From assembly GCA_008360955.1 (NCBI GenBank), contig LUCM01005081.1, positions 54,500-118,499 on the forward strand: a stretch of DNA of 64,000 bases, written 5' to 3'. Every line of letters starts with the position of its first letter. The stretch's first letter is position 1. Origin of the DNA: Fasciolopsis buskii. Lineage: Eukaryota; Platyhelminthes; Trematoda; Plagiorchiida; Fasciolidae. The notes under the pieces are model-generated. The model saw only the letters and a program-made list of their open reading frames with translations, was not told the origin of the DNA and searched no databases. The position numbers were made by a program, and so were the translations under genes. Positions 45,798-56,400 of the stretch are shown here, piece after piece.

Positions 45798-46715
45798 CTA
45801 CGGAGGGGCATTAGTATCACACTGGAATCTGGCAACTGTGTTAACGAAGGGGAGTGGAGGGACGAGTACAGTGGGAGAATCAACTCGTGATTGTATGCGG
45901 CGGTTAGTTGGTCTTCGTGAGTTTGTGGACTTTCCGATTTGGCGGAGCTCATGCCAGAATGGCTTCCTCGAGTTGAGTGCGCCGAGAGTGCCAGGCAATC
46001 GAGCTGTACAGAAAATATGACCTACTGGATTAGCAGGATAGCTAATGAATTGCGCGGTTTTGTTGTTAGTTGAATAGGTCAGTGGTATACACTTCTTGTG
46101 GGATTCCACTGATTTGGGCTGGGTGCCAAACTGTTGTTCGACAGAAGGATGAGGAAGTGCTTCAGGGCGTATCTGGGATAGTGTAGATTCCAAGCGACCG
46201 GTATTAGCCTGAAGGGGGATCTGCGTGGTTATACCGTCCGCGCTTCTGGCTTGGGGTATCAGAGTTCGTAGATTAGCGCGTTTGCGGGGTGGTTGGACGG
46301 GTGAAGAGGACTGAGTTTCATTCAGATCTACTGGTACTGGCTGCGACCAACGGAGATGATGTCCATGGATCACAACTTTGGCAGCGGGCATAATTGGAGG
46401 TGGGGTGCCTCTACCATCATTAGATTTATTCTCAGGCAGACTGGTAACAGGTTTGTGGGGTGAGCAGATTGGACAGGAAATTGAGCGGCGTAAGTACGAG
46501 AGGGGCCGGTTGTGCGAATTGCTTGTAGGTGTAGTTTGTGAAGGGTTTTGAGTAATCGCCGCCTGTAGGTTGGTCCCGGTAATGGTCACCGGACACGGGA
46601 TAGCCGGAGTTGTGGGGTGATGGAGACTGTCACAGGGAGAAGGTCCGTTATTTGAAACCATGGCAGTAGGCTCAGGATTTGGCCCATCAGGAGTAGTTTC
46701 CTCACCTTGTCTCAA
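45798..46715 (-). CDS. Putative LINE ORF1 protein (Ser/Pro-rich)
   Basis: A 305-codon minus-strand frame starts MRQGEETTPDGPNPEPTAMV. It is rich in P, S, T and N, with a basic patch QPPRKRANLRT and one SISCPICSPHKP pair of cysteines, but no full zinc knuckle. It lies directly upstream of the ORF2 endonuclease on the same strand. Plus-strand copies of the same protein (WSQPIPVDLDETQSPS...) occur at 48600-48825 and 50053-50507, confirming a mobile family. The role, by analogy with other LINEs, would be RNA binding. It is the longest uninterrupted element frame in the window. Confidence 0.6.
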   Translation of the reverse strand: MRQGEETTPDGPNPEPTAMVSNNGPSPCDSLHHPTTPAIPCPVTITGTNLQAAITQNPSQTTPTSNSHNRPLSYLRRSISCPICSPHKPVTSLPENKSNDGRGTPPPIMPAAKVVIHGHHLRWSQPVPVDLNETQSSSPVQPPRKRANLRTLIPQARSADGITTQIPLQANTGRLESTLSQIRPEALPHPSVEQQFGTQPKSVESHKKCIPLTYSTNNKTAQFISYPANPVGHIFCTARLPGTLGALNSRKPFWHELRQIGKSTNSRRPTNRRIQSRVDSPTVLVPPLPFVNTVARFQCDTNAPP

Positions 46716-47373
46716 TTTTCTACGTGTTATATTTTTCCGGAAATGCTTGTGGTTGGCCTGTTTTTCGCACGGTTAGAGATGCTGCGGTAAACATGCTGCG
46801 GTCATTTTGGGTTTAGCGTGTACGGACTAAAGAAGACCAACTTGGTACAGGCAAACACGGAAAATGTTGCTTATTTAGTGGAGCACAAACCTGTATCTGT
46901 GACTCCGTCGTCTTTGACGCCGTACTTTTCCTTCATTAACGGGTGACACCTGAAGCCTAGTAATGTGGAATAATTTCTTGTGTAAGCAAATCAGGTCTGT
47001 GTTACGCGAGGAGATTTAATGAGTCTAGGCTTGGTACTTAGGAGAGAAAATTGTCCATATTCGAGTAAACATGTATGTGGGGTTCAAGACCGGTATCTGA
47101 AACGGGTAAAGATGCCTCGAATATTTCCTTGCATGAAATGCCTGCGAAAAAAGAAGACAGGTCAGGTAACACCTGGCACAGAGACAAGAACTTTTCTGTC
47201 GTCAGGGTAGGTTAACAGTAGAGGAATCTGGGGAAAATATGCTGGAATCAGAAGACCATTATAAAGAGACATTCGTCGCAGTTATGCCTAAAATCGAATC
47301 CAGCTACCTTCTATCGTCACTGACCAAACTCGTTTGACCGACAGCCACGACCTTTGTCCTTTGTCCCTTGATC
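46716..47373. other. Possible LINE 5' untranslated region
   Basis: No motif was recognised. It lies upstream of the minus-strand ORF1. Confidence 0.3.
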
Positions 47374-48825
47374 ATATATACTGGTTTATTTCTCGAATAC
47401 TTCGAGAGGCATGCTTGGTTGCGTGATCAAACCTTACAGGGGTATTGCAAGTCACATCGAACAAGCAAGTAAAAATTTAGGTACAAAATGGGGGAAATAG
47501 CAAAATTGGCACGCTGAGAGAAACACGGTATTAATACGCACCAATTTTGCGCATCGCAGGAGCAGGGTTCAATTGGAAGATGGCGGCGGGTGTGGAGTTG
47601 TCTGCAGTATTGACATTTAACGGGTCTATAAAATGGACATGAATGTAAAAAGGACATGAAGAAAGTCTCCAAAAACATTGAGTGCAAGGTAAAAACTTGT
47701 CAACGGACCAAAACATCTGGCCGATAGATGCCCTGAATTAAAACGGATAGGAAAAGTACGGCGGTCATTTTAGCACGGATACTGGAGCTAAGAAAATGGC
47801 TAGAATCCATTCGAAAATGCGGAGGGACGAAAAATACTGGCGAAGAGTTTTGGCCAAGATTGTTAAAAGATATGAATAGTGGAAACGTCCCCGGCATTGA
47901 GGAGAGTGAGGATTGATATTATATGCGTTGAATAATGTAGCTGACGCTGGCAAGCCAGTGTGAAACAAAAACGGGTTGCTTTGCTCCTTTGTTTGCGTTT
48001 GAGGGTTTAGCTGACAGTAATTAATGGCATGATGATAGCCGCGTTTGCCGAGGCGAAAATTGGGGGTGATATTCGCGGTAGACGATCGTAGTGGCATCTG
48101 GAACAGGAATCTAAGTGCGGGTACCTTCGTGGCCATTGGATGTCAACGTGGAGGGAATGTTAGCCACGTGCGGGTAGCTCCAGCAGTAAATCTGTGTAAT
48201 TGGGAAGACTTGTCCGCTCAGAGAATCGCAAGCGTTGTGGATCGGATTATATGCCCTTGATATCTAGACAGACGTGCCACAGGATCACCAACTTACGTTG
48301 GTGAATCTTACAGATTAAAGCAACGTTCACTTCATCGCGGAGATGGAGCAGGCCGTATTTGTCCTTCCTGTGATATTCGATCCGAACCTTGGGTCAGCTT
48401 GCCTTCACGGTGTATTGAGACGTGCAAGGGTGGGAGCAGAAAATGGAAGGTAGGCCGTTGGCGAGATACGAGTGCAAACGCACACAAATGGAACGGAAAA
48501 AGAGAGAGATGACAGTCTGGAGGTCCTCCAGCTGAGGGTTATAGTGCGTGCAAATATAAGAACCAGAAGTGATGAATGTAACATAGATTGCTGCGAAGGT
48601 GCTGATCCCTCAACATCATCTCCTTTGGTCGCAGCCAATACCGGTAGACCTAGATGAAACTCAGTCCCCTTCACCCTTCCAGCCACCCCGCAAACGTGCC
48701 CATCTTAATCTACCAAATCTGGTACCCCAAGATATAAAAACTGACGGTGTAACCACGCCAATGACTGCCGTCTCACTTATGCCTTCTCCCGCTAATATTA
48801 ACCGCTTGGCATATACCCCATCCCA
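47374..48825. repeat. Direct repeat block, copy A (1452 bases)
   Basis: Matches 48827-50278 base for base as far as I checked, at an offset of 1453. It ends directly at the N at 48826. It contains open minus frames (for example 47765-48136) without a recognised domain and, at its right end from about 48600, the plus-strand ORF1-like piece. Confidence 0.93.
48600..48825 (+). pseudogene. LINE ORF1-like fragment, plus strand
   Basis: HHLLWSQPIPVDLDETQSPS and QPPRKRAHLNL parallel HHLRWSQPVPVDLNETQSSS and QPPRKRANLRT of the frame 45798-46715 on the other strand. It is cut off by the N at 48826. Confidence 0.75.
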
Positions 48826-48826
48826 N
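48826..48826. other. Single N, likely contig join
   Basis: One unresolved base. The sequence just after it starts an exact repeat of the 1452 bases before it. Confidence 0.9.
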
Positions 48827-50278
48827 ATATATACTGGTTTATTTCTCGAATACTTCGAGAGGCATGCTTGGTTGCGTGATCAAACCTTACAGGGGTATTG
48901 CAAGTCACATCGAACAAGCAAGTAAAAATTTAGGTACAAAATGGGGGAAATAGCAAAATTGGCACGCTGAGAGAAACACGGTATTAATACGCACCAATTT
49001 TGCGCATCGCAGGAGCAGGGTTCAATTGGAAGATGGCGGCGGGTGTGGAGTTGTCTGCAGTATTGACATTTAACGGGTCTATAAAATGGACATGAATGTA
49101 AAAAGGACATGAAGAAAGTCTCCAAAAACATTGAGTGCAAGGTAAAAACTTGTCAACGGACCAAAACATCTGGCCGATAGATGCCCTGAATTAAAACGGA
49201 TAGGAAAAGTACGGCGGTCATTTTAGCACGGATACTGGAGCTAAGAAAATGGCTAGAATCCATTCGAAAATGCGGAGGGACGAAAAATACTGGCGAAGAG
49301 TTTTGGCCAAGATTGTTAAAAGATATGAATAGTGGAAACGTCCCCGGCATTGAGGAGAGTGAGGATTGATATTATATGCGTTGAATAATGTAGCTGACGC
49401 TGGCAAGCCAGTGTGAAACAAAAACGGGTTGCTTTGCTCCTTTGTTTGCGTTTGAGGGTTTAGCTGACAGTAATTAATGGCATGATGATAGCCGCGTTTG
49501 CCGAGGCGAAAATTGGGGGTGATATTCGCGGTAGACGATCGTAGTGGCATCTGGAACAGGAATCTAAGTGCGGGTACCTTCGTGGCCATTGGATGTCAAC
49601 GTGGAGGGAATGTTAGCCACGTGCGGGTAGCTCCAGCAGTAAATCTGTGTAATTGGGAAGACTTGTCCGCTCAGAGAATCGCAAGCGTTGTGGATCGGAT
49701 TATATGCCCTTGATATCTAGACAGACGTGCCACAGGATCACCAACTTACGTTGGTGAATCTTACAGATTAAAGCAACGTTCACTTCATCGCGGAGATGGA
49801 GCAGGCCGTATTTGTCCTTCCTGTGATATTCGATCCGAACCTTGGGTCAGCTTGCCTTCACGGTGTATTGAGACGTGCAAGGGTGGGAGCAGAAAATGGA
49901 AGGTAGGCCGTTGGCGAGATACGAGTGCAAACGCACACAAATGGAACGGAAAAAGAGAGAGATGACAGTCTGGAGGTCCTCCAGCTGAGGGTTATAGTGC
50001 GTGCAAATATAAGAACCAGAAGTGATGAATGTAACATAGATTGCTGCGAAGGTGCTGATCCCTCAACATCATCTCCTTTGGTCGCAGCCAATACCGGTAG
50101 ACCTAGATGAAACTCAGTCCCCTTCACCCTTCCAGCCACCCCGCAAACGTGCCCATCTTAATCTACCAAATCTGGTACCCCAAGATATAAAAACTGACGG
50201 TGTAACCACGCCAATGACTGCCGTCTCACTTATGCCTTCTCCCGCTAATATTAACCGCTTGGCATATACCCCATCCCA
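48827..50278. repeat. Direct repeat block, copy B
   Basis: Begins exactly one base after the N. It duplicates copy A completely and then continues with new sequence (50279-50507), as expected if two overlapping contigs were placed side by side. Confidence 0.93.
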
Positions 50279-50507
50279 AATACCCCCTCTATCACTTCCT
50301 CGTCCCTCCGTCAAGCATCAGCATGGCATCCAGCCAAACTCAGTTGAATTCCGCAGGAAGCGCATACCTGTAACCTATTCAACTAGCCATAAAACCTCGC
50401 ACTTCATTAGCCACCCTGTTAATTCAGTAAGTCGGCCTGTTTATACACCTCAACTATCTGGCACTCTCGGCGCGCTCAACTCGAGCAAGCCATCCCGGCA
50501 AGAGCTC
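50053..50507 (+). pseudogene. LINE ORF1-like fragment, longer plus-strand copy
   Basis: Extends the copy at 48600 with PRPSVKHQHGIQPNSVEFRR, VTYSTSHKTSHFISHPVNSV and LSGTLGALNSSKPSRQEL. Each has a counterpart in the minus frame 45798-46715 (for example LPGTLGALNSRKPFWHEL). It stops at the N at 50508. Confidence 0.75.
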
Positions 50508-50508
50508 N
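50508..50508. other. Single N, second likely contig join
   Basis: One unresolved base. The sequence after it matches the interior of copy B starting at 49207. Confidence 0.9.
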
Positions 50509-51346
50509 AAGTACGGCGGTCATTTTAGCACGGATACTGGAGCTAAGAAAATGGCTAGAATCCATTCGAAAATGCGGAGGGACGAAAAATACTGGCGAAG
50601 AGTTTTGGCCAAGATTGTTAAAAGATATGAATAGTGGAAACGTCCCCGGCATTGAGGAGAGTGAGGATTGATATTATATGCGTTGAATAATGTAGCTGAC
50701 GCTGGCAAGCCAGTGTGAAACAAAAACGGGTTGCTTTGCTCCTTTGTTTGCGTTTGAGGGTTTAGCTGACAGTAATTAATGGCATGATGATAGCCGCGTT
50801 TGCCGAGGCGAAAATTGGGGGTGATATTCGCGGTAGACGATCGTAGTGGCATCTGGAACAGGAATCTAAGTGCGGGTACCTTCGTGGCCATTGGATGTCA
50901 ACGTGGAGGGAATGTTAGCCACGTGCGGGTAGCTCCAGCAGTAAATCTGTGTAATTGGGAAGACTTGTCCGCTCAGAGAATCGCAAGCGTTGTGGATCGG
51001 ATTATATGCCCTTGATATCTAGACAGACGTGCCACAGGATCACCAACTTACGTTGGTGAATCTTACAGATTAAAGCAACGTTCACTTCATCGCGGAGATG
51101 GAGCAGGCCGTATTTGTCCTTCCTGTGATATTCGATCCGAACCTTGGGTCAGCTTGCCTTCACGGTGTATTGAGACGTGCAAGGGTGGGAGCAGAAAATG
51201 GAAGGTAGGCCGTTGGCGAGATACGAGTGCAAACGCACACAAATGGAACGGAAAAAGAGAGAGATGACAGTCTGGAGGTCCTCCAGCTGAGGGTTATAGT
51301 GCGTGCAAATATAAGAACCAGAAGTGATGAATGTAACATAGATTGC
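50509..51346. repeat. Direct repeat block, partial copy C (838 bases)
   Basis: Matches 49207-50044 at an offset of 1302 and diverges after ACATAGATTGC. Beyond this point copies A and B enter the plus-strand ORF1 piece while copy C enters different DNA. The shared block therefore exists with two different right neighbours. Confidence 0.92.
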
Positions 51347-53178
51347 GGCATCAGAGGATGCCGAACTTCGCGGTTGGAATGGCCTAATTGTCAAATGCAT
51401 GCAGAAGAAAGGGTTTATTTGGATAGCAGTTTGGCAGTAAGTGAAAAGGCGATATGATTATATGTCTTTCAATATGCCTTGCTACATCCGCACTAAGTGA
51501 GAAAGAAAGTTCGGTGAGAAATTGCGCTGACTTGTTTCATTGACGGAGTTTTTCTGCCTATACCTACGGTGCTTTGCAATTGCGGAAACTGCTGGGAATC
51601 AGAAATGACTAGGCCTTGCTGAGTGAGTTAAGGTAAGACTTTGAGCAGTGTATTCTTTCAATACCCTAAGCCCGACTCATAAGCTATTTCTATTGGGGTA
51701 TAAGGATCGTGCAAGTTTGGCAAATTTTCTACCGTTATTGCCTTTAAAGGTAACGGAGGCAACGGAAATCATCCTTATATGTTGGGGTAGTTTAGTCCAT
51801 AGGAGGAATATTTGATGATGAAGGGGTTTTTCCTAAATGCTATCCTCAACATGGGAACTGACGCTAAGAACTCAGCTCGACGCAAGCCATAGGAAAAGTT
51901 ATTTCTTGTTCGGGCTGCGTAGGTGCACATATTTTTACCAATAATCTTATGAAAAAGGAGAGGTTGATGTGAACTCGATGCAGCCATAAGGGATCGAGGT
52001 GCAGTGTTATACAACGTTCCATGTAACCTAGCGAAGAAGAGCAGCCCAGAAGTCGTGATCATGTCCTGTCACGTCTGATCCATGAGCTAGGTTAGGTGCC
52101 AACCTGCTCATTGGTATAAGCGGTGAGCAGTGTGCGTGAAGAGGCTTTGCAACGGTGGTGGAAGGTATGGTATAGCTGAAGGAAAAAGCGGGTAAAATAA
52201 GGGCTCTCCTGACGGCATTTGGAGCAAATCAATCAGTGGCAAGATATTGGAAGGCCTGACTTCTAGATGATTGGAAGCTTCGAGATTTGGTCTGGGGAGG
52301 TGGGAGAGTGTGTGTAGGCAGGTCGGCTTAAGCATTGTATTTATAGGCTGTAGATGGCCAGCCAAGGGTAACTCGGAAAAGTGTGGTCTTGTCCAGAGTT
52401 GCATATGGTTTATGCGTACGTTTGGGAAACAGGTGACGGACCAGTAATAGGGAAATCCGTTTCGGTTCTGGGACGGTAACCGAGGTGGGGTTATGATCAT
52501 TAAATAACGCCGTTAAATGGGGCAGCGAAAGATGGTTATTGGTGCTGCGAGGTTCTTTTATGGCGCTGAATTGAGGAGATTGTGGTCTAACGGATCTAGT
52601 CCTGTCTCCTGTGGGGGCTGAGCTATGTGACCATGGTAGATCTAATGGGACAGGACATGGCACCGTGCTATTATTTATGGGCTTGGCGGGGATCTTAGGA
52701 GATTAAAGACGTTTTTGTGTCTTACGTGGACCCTTTCTATTGAGGAGGGTCACAACATCGTTGGTTAGAGAAAGTCGCTTTCCCTGGTGTCAAGCACATC
52801 ATTAGTCACTTGGGAGCCTGCAGTCTGTGGCGGCAGGGTGGGATGTGACGGCGAATTACAGGTACTGGCCTTGGTAATCGTACTGTAGAGCGGATGCGGG
52901 GTGGAAGTGTGTTTGAGCCCAACTGAACAAGGTGACGTTGTGTTGCTGTTGCCTAGGTGGGGGTGTTTGGATGGGGGCCGAAATGTGGGGGGCGAGCTCG
53001 ATATGCTTATGTTTACAAAGGTGGAGCGTGAACCATTGGACGGTATTGGCTCCAATGATTTTCTGTTAGGTAGGCGAACGGGTGAATGTTTTGGAGACAC
53101 AACGCCCGCTTTAACGGCCCGTACATTGTTTTCTGGTGGCATCTTGGAAATCACATGCATGTGACTGAAGTCGTGCAA
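51347..53178 (-). pseudogene. Ser/Pro-rich minus-strand frames, probable LINE ORF1 relatives
   Basis: Minus frames 52108-52500, 52328-52663 and 52765-53178 overlap or follow each other and are rich in P, S, T, N and H (for example PTFRPPSKHPHLGNSNTTSP). Composition and order resemble the ORF1 region at 45263-46715, but no shared motif is clear. The overlap of frames suggests indels. Between 51347 and 52107 nothing was recognised. Confidence 0.35.
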
Positions 53179-53594
53179 AGCGCTGGCAACAATATCCCTC
53201 TGGAGAAGTGTTTTGTCTGCGGTTATTTTATGTTTCTAAAAGGTGTAGTTGCAACGATAACGCGTTGCTTGCTGATGAATTACTTCACTAGAAGCTTTAT
53301 CTTTAACTAAACCATCAGGTGACAACAATGATGCTCGATCTGCTTTAGCCGTTGGCGTCTTTGAAAGTACTCGTTTGGCGCAAATTTCTTACGCACCAAA
53401 GTCATATCCGACCCAAAGGCAAGCACCTTCACCAACCTGGCAGGGATGATCACCACCACAGAGACTAGGCACAATAAAAATTGTTTTCTTTGGTCTCAGA
53501 CGCCGAACAAACGAAACCGGTCTTTGAAGTATAGTGGATAGGTGATACCTTGGTCTGTTGAAGCAATTTTTGCTGCCTTCCTAGGCAAACTTGT

Positions 53595-54150
53595 TCACTG
53601 CAGCAGCCCATTATCCATCAGATTGTTGCACGGCCCTTCTTTTTCTAGTGCAAAAAGCAGCCCAGCATATTTTCTATGTCTCAGCGCTATTCCACGGGAG
53701 GCCCTTCGGAAACCCGGACATTTAGGCAAACTGTGGTTAGTGCTGCAAAACTTGCACTCAGATTGAACCTCGCCACCGCGCGAAGTGGCATGTGTGCCCA
53801 CACAACGCTGCATTCAGTCGCGCTCTCTTGCGGTATATTTGAGTTGGCTGATAGAAGGCTTCTTTTTTCTGCTGCTGTCGTGGGCTAGATGACAGAATCT
53901 GCCATTCGCCATTCTCGCCTGCCGATCTAGTAAGTCCTTTGAGCCCTTAAATTTGACCTCGCGATCACCCAGAAAACCGCCTCTTCTGACCATCGGCTCT
54001 GGAACATTGAAGGCAAGTAATGGCGAATAATTTCCAGTGTGTGCATTGCGTCCAAGTGAGGCCTGCAGCGAAGGCGTTCAAAGTGCTTGATCAGTGCTTG
54101 ACCCTTTTTACCGGTTCGAATCATGTTTTTACGTTGATCTTCAACAAGAG
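53595..54150 (-). pseudogene. BEL/Pao-like gag fragment with zinc knuckle
   Basis: Minus frame 53927-54124 reads HLDAMHTLEIIRHYLPSMFQ, then SRWSEEAVFWVIAR, a gag segment of BEL/Pao type (usual form ..DI..L..I..KLP...Q.KW...A). Frame 53595-53813 has CKFCSTNHSLPKC, a CX2CX3HX4C knuckle, followed by RHRKYAGLLFALEKEGPCNN, the second, degraded knuckle (usually GLCFxCLxxGHxxxxC). The frame shifts between the two. Protease and pol are absent or unrecognisable downstream (53179-53594). Confidence 0.6.
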
Positions 54151-54990
54151 TTCGTTTTACCTATTACCTACTAACTCTTTGTTGTATCGGACTGGTATTT
54201 ATCGGCAGCCAACTGCCTCTCATATTATGCAACTCCAAGCTCATAAGCATCTAAATTCCCACAGTCGGCATCGATAAAACGTGAATTGGCATCGATAGGA
54301 GCGGGAGATGCAACCGGGTTAACGGAACCAAAAGTACCCAAAATGTTACCTTCAACTTGCCGGTTTAATCGTGAACCTCTTCGGGAATTTCCAATGCTTT
54401 TCTCCCAACACGGCCCATTCGAGTATTATAAACAGCTTCTGAGCATTGAGTAACCAAAGTTGAATCCCAAATTCGAAACGCCTTTGATTCGCGAATTCTA
54501 TGATACTGGTTTATAAAATTAATCAATATACAAATAGAAACGGACTTCAAGTATGCGACCGCAAAGACTGAAAACGATAGCCAACGTCACTGTGCGGAAA
54601 TGCCCAGCGTGTCATACGCGGGTCCAGAAAAGTGAGGGTCATAGTTGCCTGGCGGGTGTGGGAAAAAGTTTGCAGCGAACGAAATCAGGCATAGGACGAA
54701 GTGCTAAATCCATTTTTGTGACAGAGACTTCGTGAATTCTGATCCAGGAGGTGGTTTTTTGGAGGCTTTTTTCAGCCACGCTGAACACACGGCAAACAGT
54801 GGCGCCATGTTCTAGTAGTGGTGTAAGATACGCCAAATAAACCTACGATTCCTCTAAAAGGCTGAAAGTGGAGGATTAGTATACTCCCAAGTCAAACAAC
54901 TCTCCTAGACTGAGGGAGTTGAATGGGGCAGTGAACTTATGAATGGGAATAAAGCTTTGCTCGGCTGGAAGCTTCACTAACCAGCTTATT
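54151..54990. other. No gene recognised
   Basis: Short frames only. The right part may be the 3' remainder of the LINE at 55000-56400. Confidence 0.3.
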
Positions 54991-56400
54991 CCTCAGGAAC
55001 TAAGTACCCGTACATCTGGCGCAATTTTATGCAGCGCATAATCTAAGAAAATGGGGGCGAAAATGCAGAAATTTTTATATCTTCAGCAAGGAAGGAAGAG
55101 GCCCTACGCCGCATTAAACAGAACAGATCATTTACATGCATGAGAAACATTGGTGGCCCCAGAAAATTGTCTTGAATAGCCTCGGTGGTTATTGGCTGAG
55201 GTTTTGAAAAGAACTTGTTAACGTTTACAGTCTGAGTACGTGAGTTCAGGTAAGATCCTAGCCGTGTGGTTAGAGATTACAGAGTGGTTTGAGGTGATGG
55301 CGGACAAATGTCCACAGGTAGACAAGATGGAACTATGAGGGAGGAGCATATTATCGCTAGTCAACGAAGCCATGAGAAAGAAGTCAAAAGCTTCGGCCAT
55401 GTTAGAATGATCCCCCAGATACGTGACGTAAAGCAGGGTTTACGAAATTTTGGTGAGTGTCTGTGGGTTTGCTTTTCATCTTTACTATAATTTCTAATTT
55501 ATTGCATTCATTAATGGGTTTGCACTGGTGATGAATGCTGTTGGAATCCCGTTTTAGAGTGCATAAAAGCAGCCTAACTACGGCAAGGAATTCCCTGTTT
55601 CATTGAGCTTCTCCGTAGCTTGCAGAGCTCAAATTGTTAACGCGAAAGCTTATTTTGTTTAGGGTCCGCTGATGGACACTGTTTGGAGTAGTTAGGCCCA
55701 GGCAACTTTCCAAAACTTCTTACGACCCGTCGGTTGCTGGCTAGGAACCATTAGCAAGGAGGCACCAATGCTAGCTTTGGGGAAACTCAGGGCGGTGCGT
55801 TCCATCGCGCTTTGTGAAAAGGCTTATCGGAAGTTGTTTGCTTTGGACGGATATGAGTGACTGGAAGATGGTAGTAAACCGAAAATGGGCACGTCCCGGA
55901 GGGCTGTTCCCAAAGGTGATTGCTAATTTGAGTGGTATTACGCCTGGTGTGGGATGTGACACGCCGAGCCCATCCTCCCGGACGTTCCGCAATCGGGAAA
56001 AGCAATGCGTGAGAAGGGGCCAAATACGAGGACCAACATGCTCCGGAGGCAGCGAAGTCCCTAACTATCAGTTTTATGTATTCACGGCTTCACTAATTAG
56101 GCTAACTGCTCAAATTATGGGGAAGAATCTATCAGAGCTCACATTTATAGGGCGGTAGGCAGACAGTAGTAAATCATGCCTTTTTAAATCAGTGCTAATC
56201 CATAAAGAGTCAGCTATAGCGTCAAAAGCAGGGCGACGGAAGTATACGATCTTGAAACTGCTTATGAAATACACCAGACACTCCCCTCTTCGTTTTCGAA
56301 ATCTACCTTTGAAGAAGTAAGGATAACGGGCTATAGCATTTTAGTCAATGTAAAGGTTGTCTGTAATTCAGATTTCAGTTTAGAATGAAATCATAATCTT
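54991..56400 (-). pseudogene. Decayed LINE: endonuclease then RT
   Basis: On the minus strand, about 56050-56350 reads GCLVYFISSFKIVYFRRPAF and KRHDLLLSAYRP (endonuclease, YRPP block). About 56055 reads LIVRDFAASGACWSS (GDFN-like). Then at about 55020-55200 come IQDNFLGPPMFLMHVNDLFC (motif B, usually VPQGSFLGPLLFLMYVNDL) and FLAEDIKIS (motif C, usually FADDIKI). Several stops and shifts make it dead. The motif C wording is close to the LINE at 41059-45110. Confidence 0.65.
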
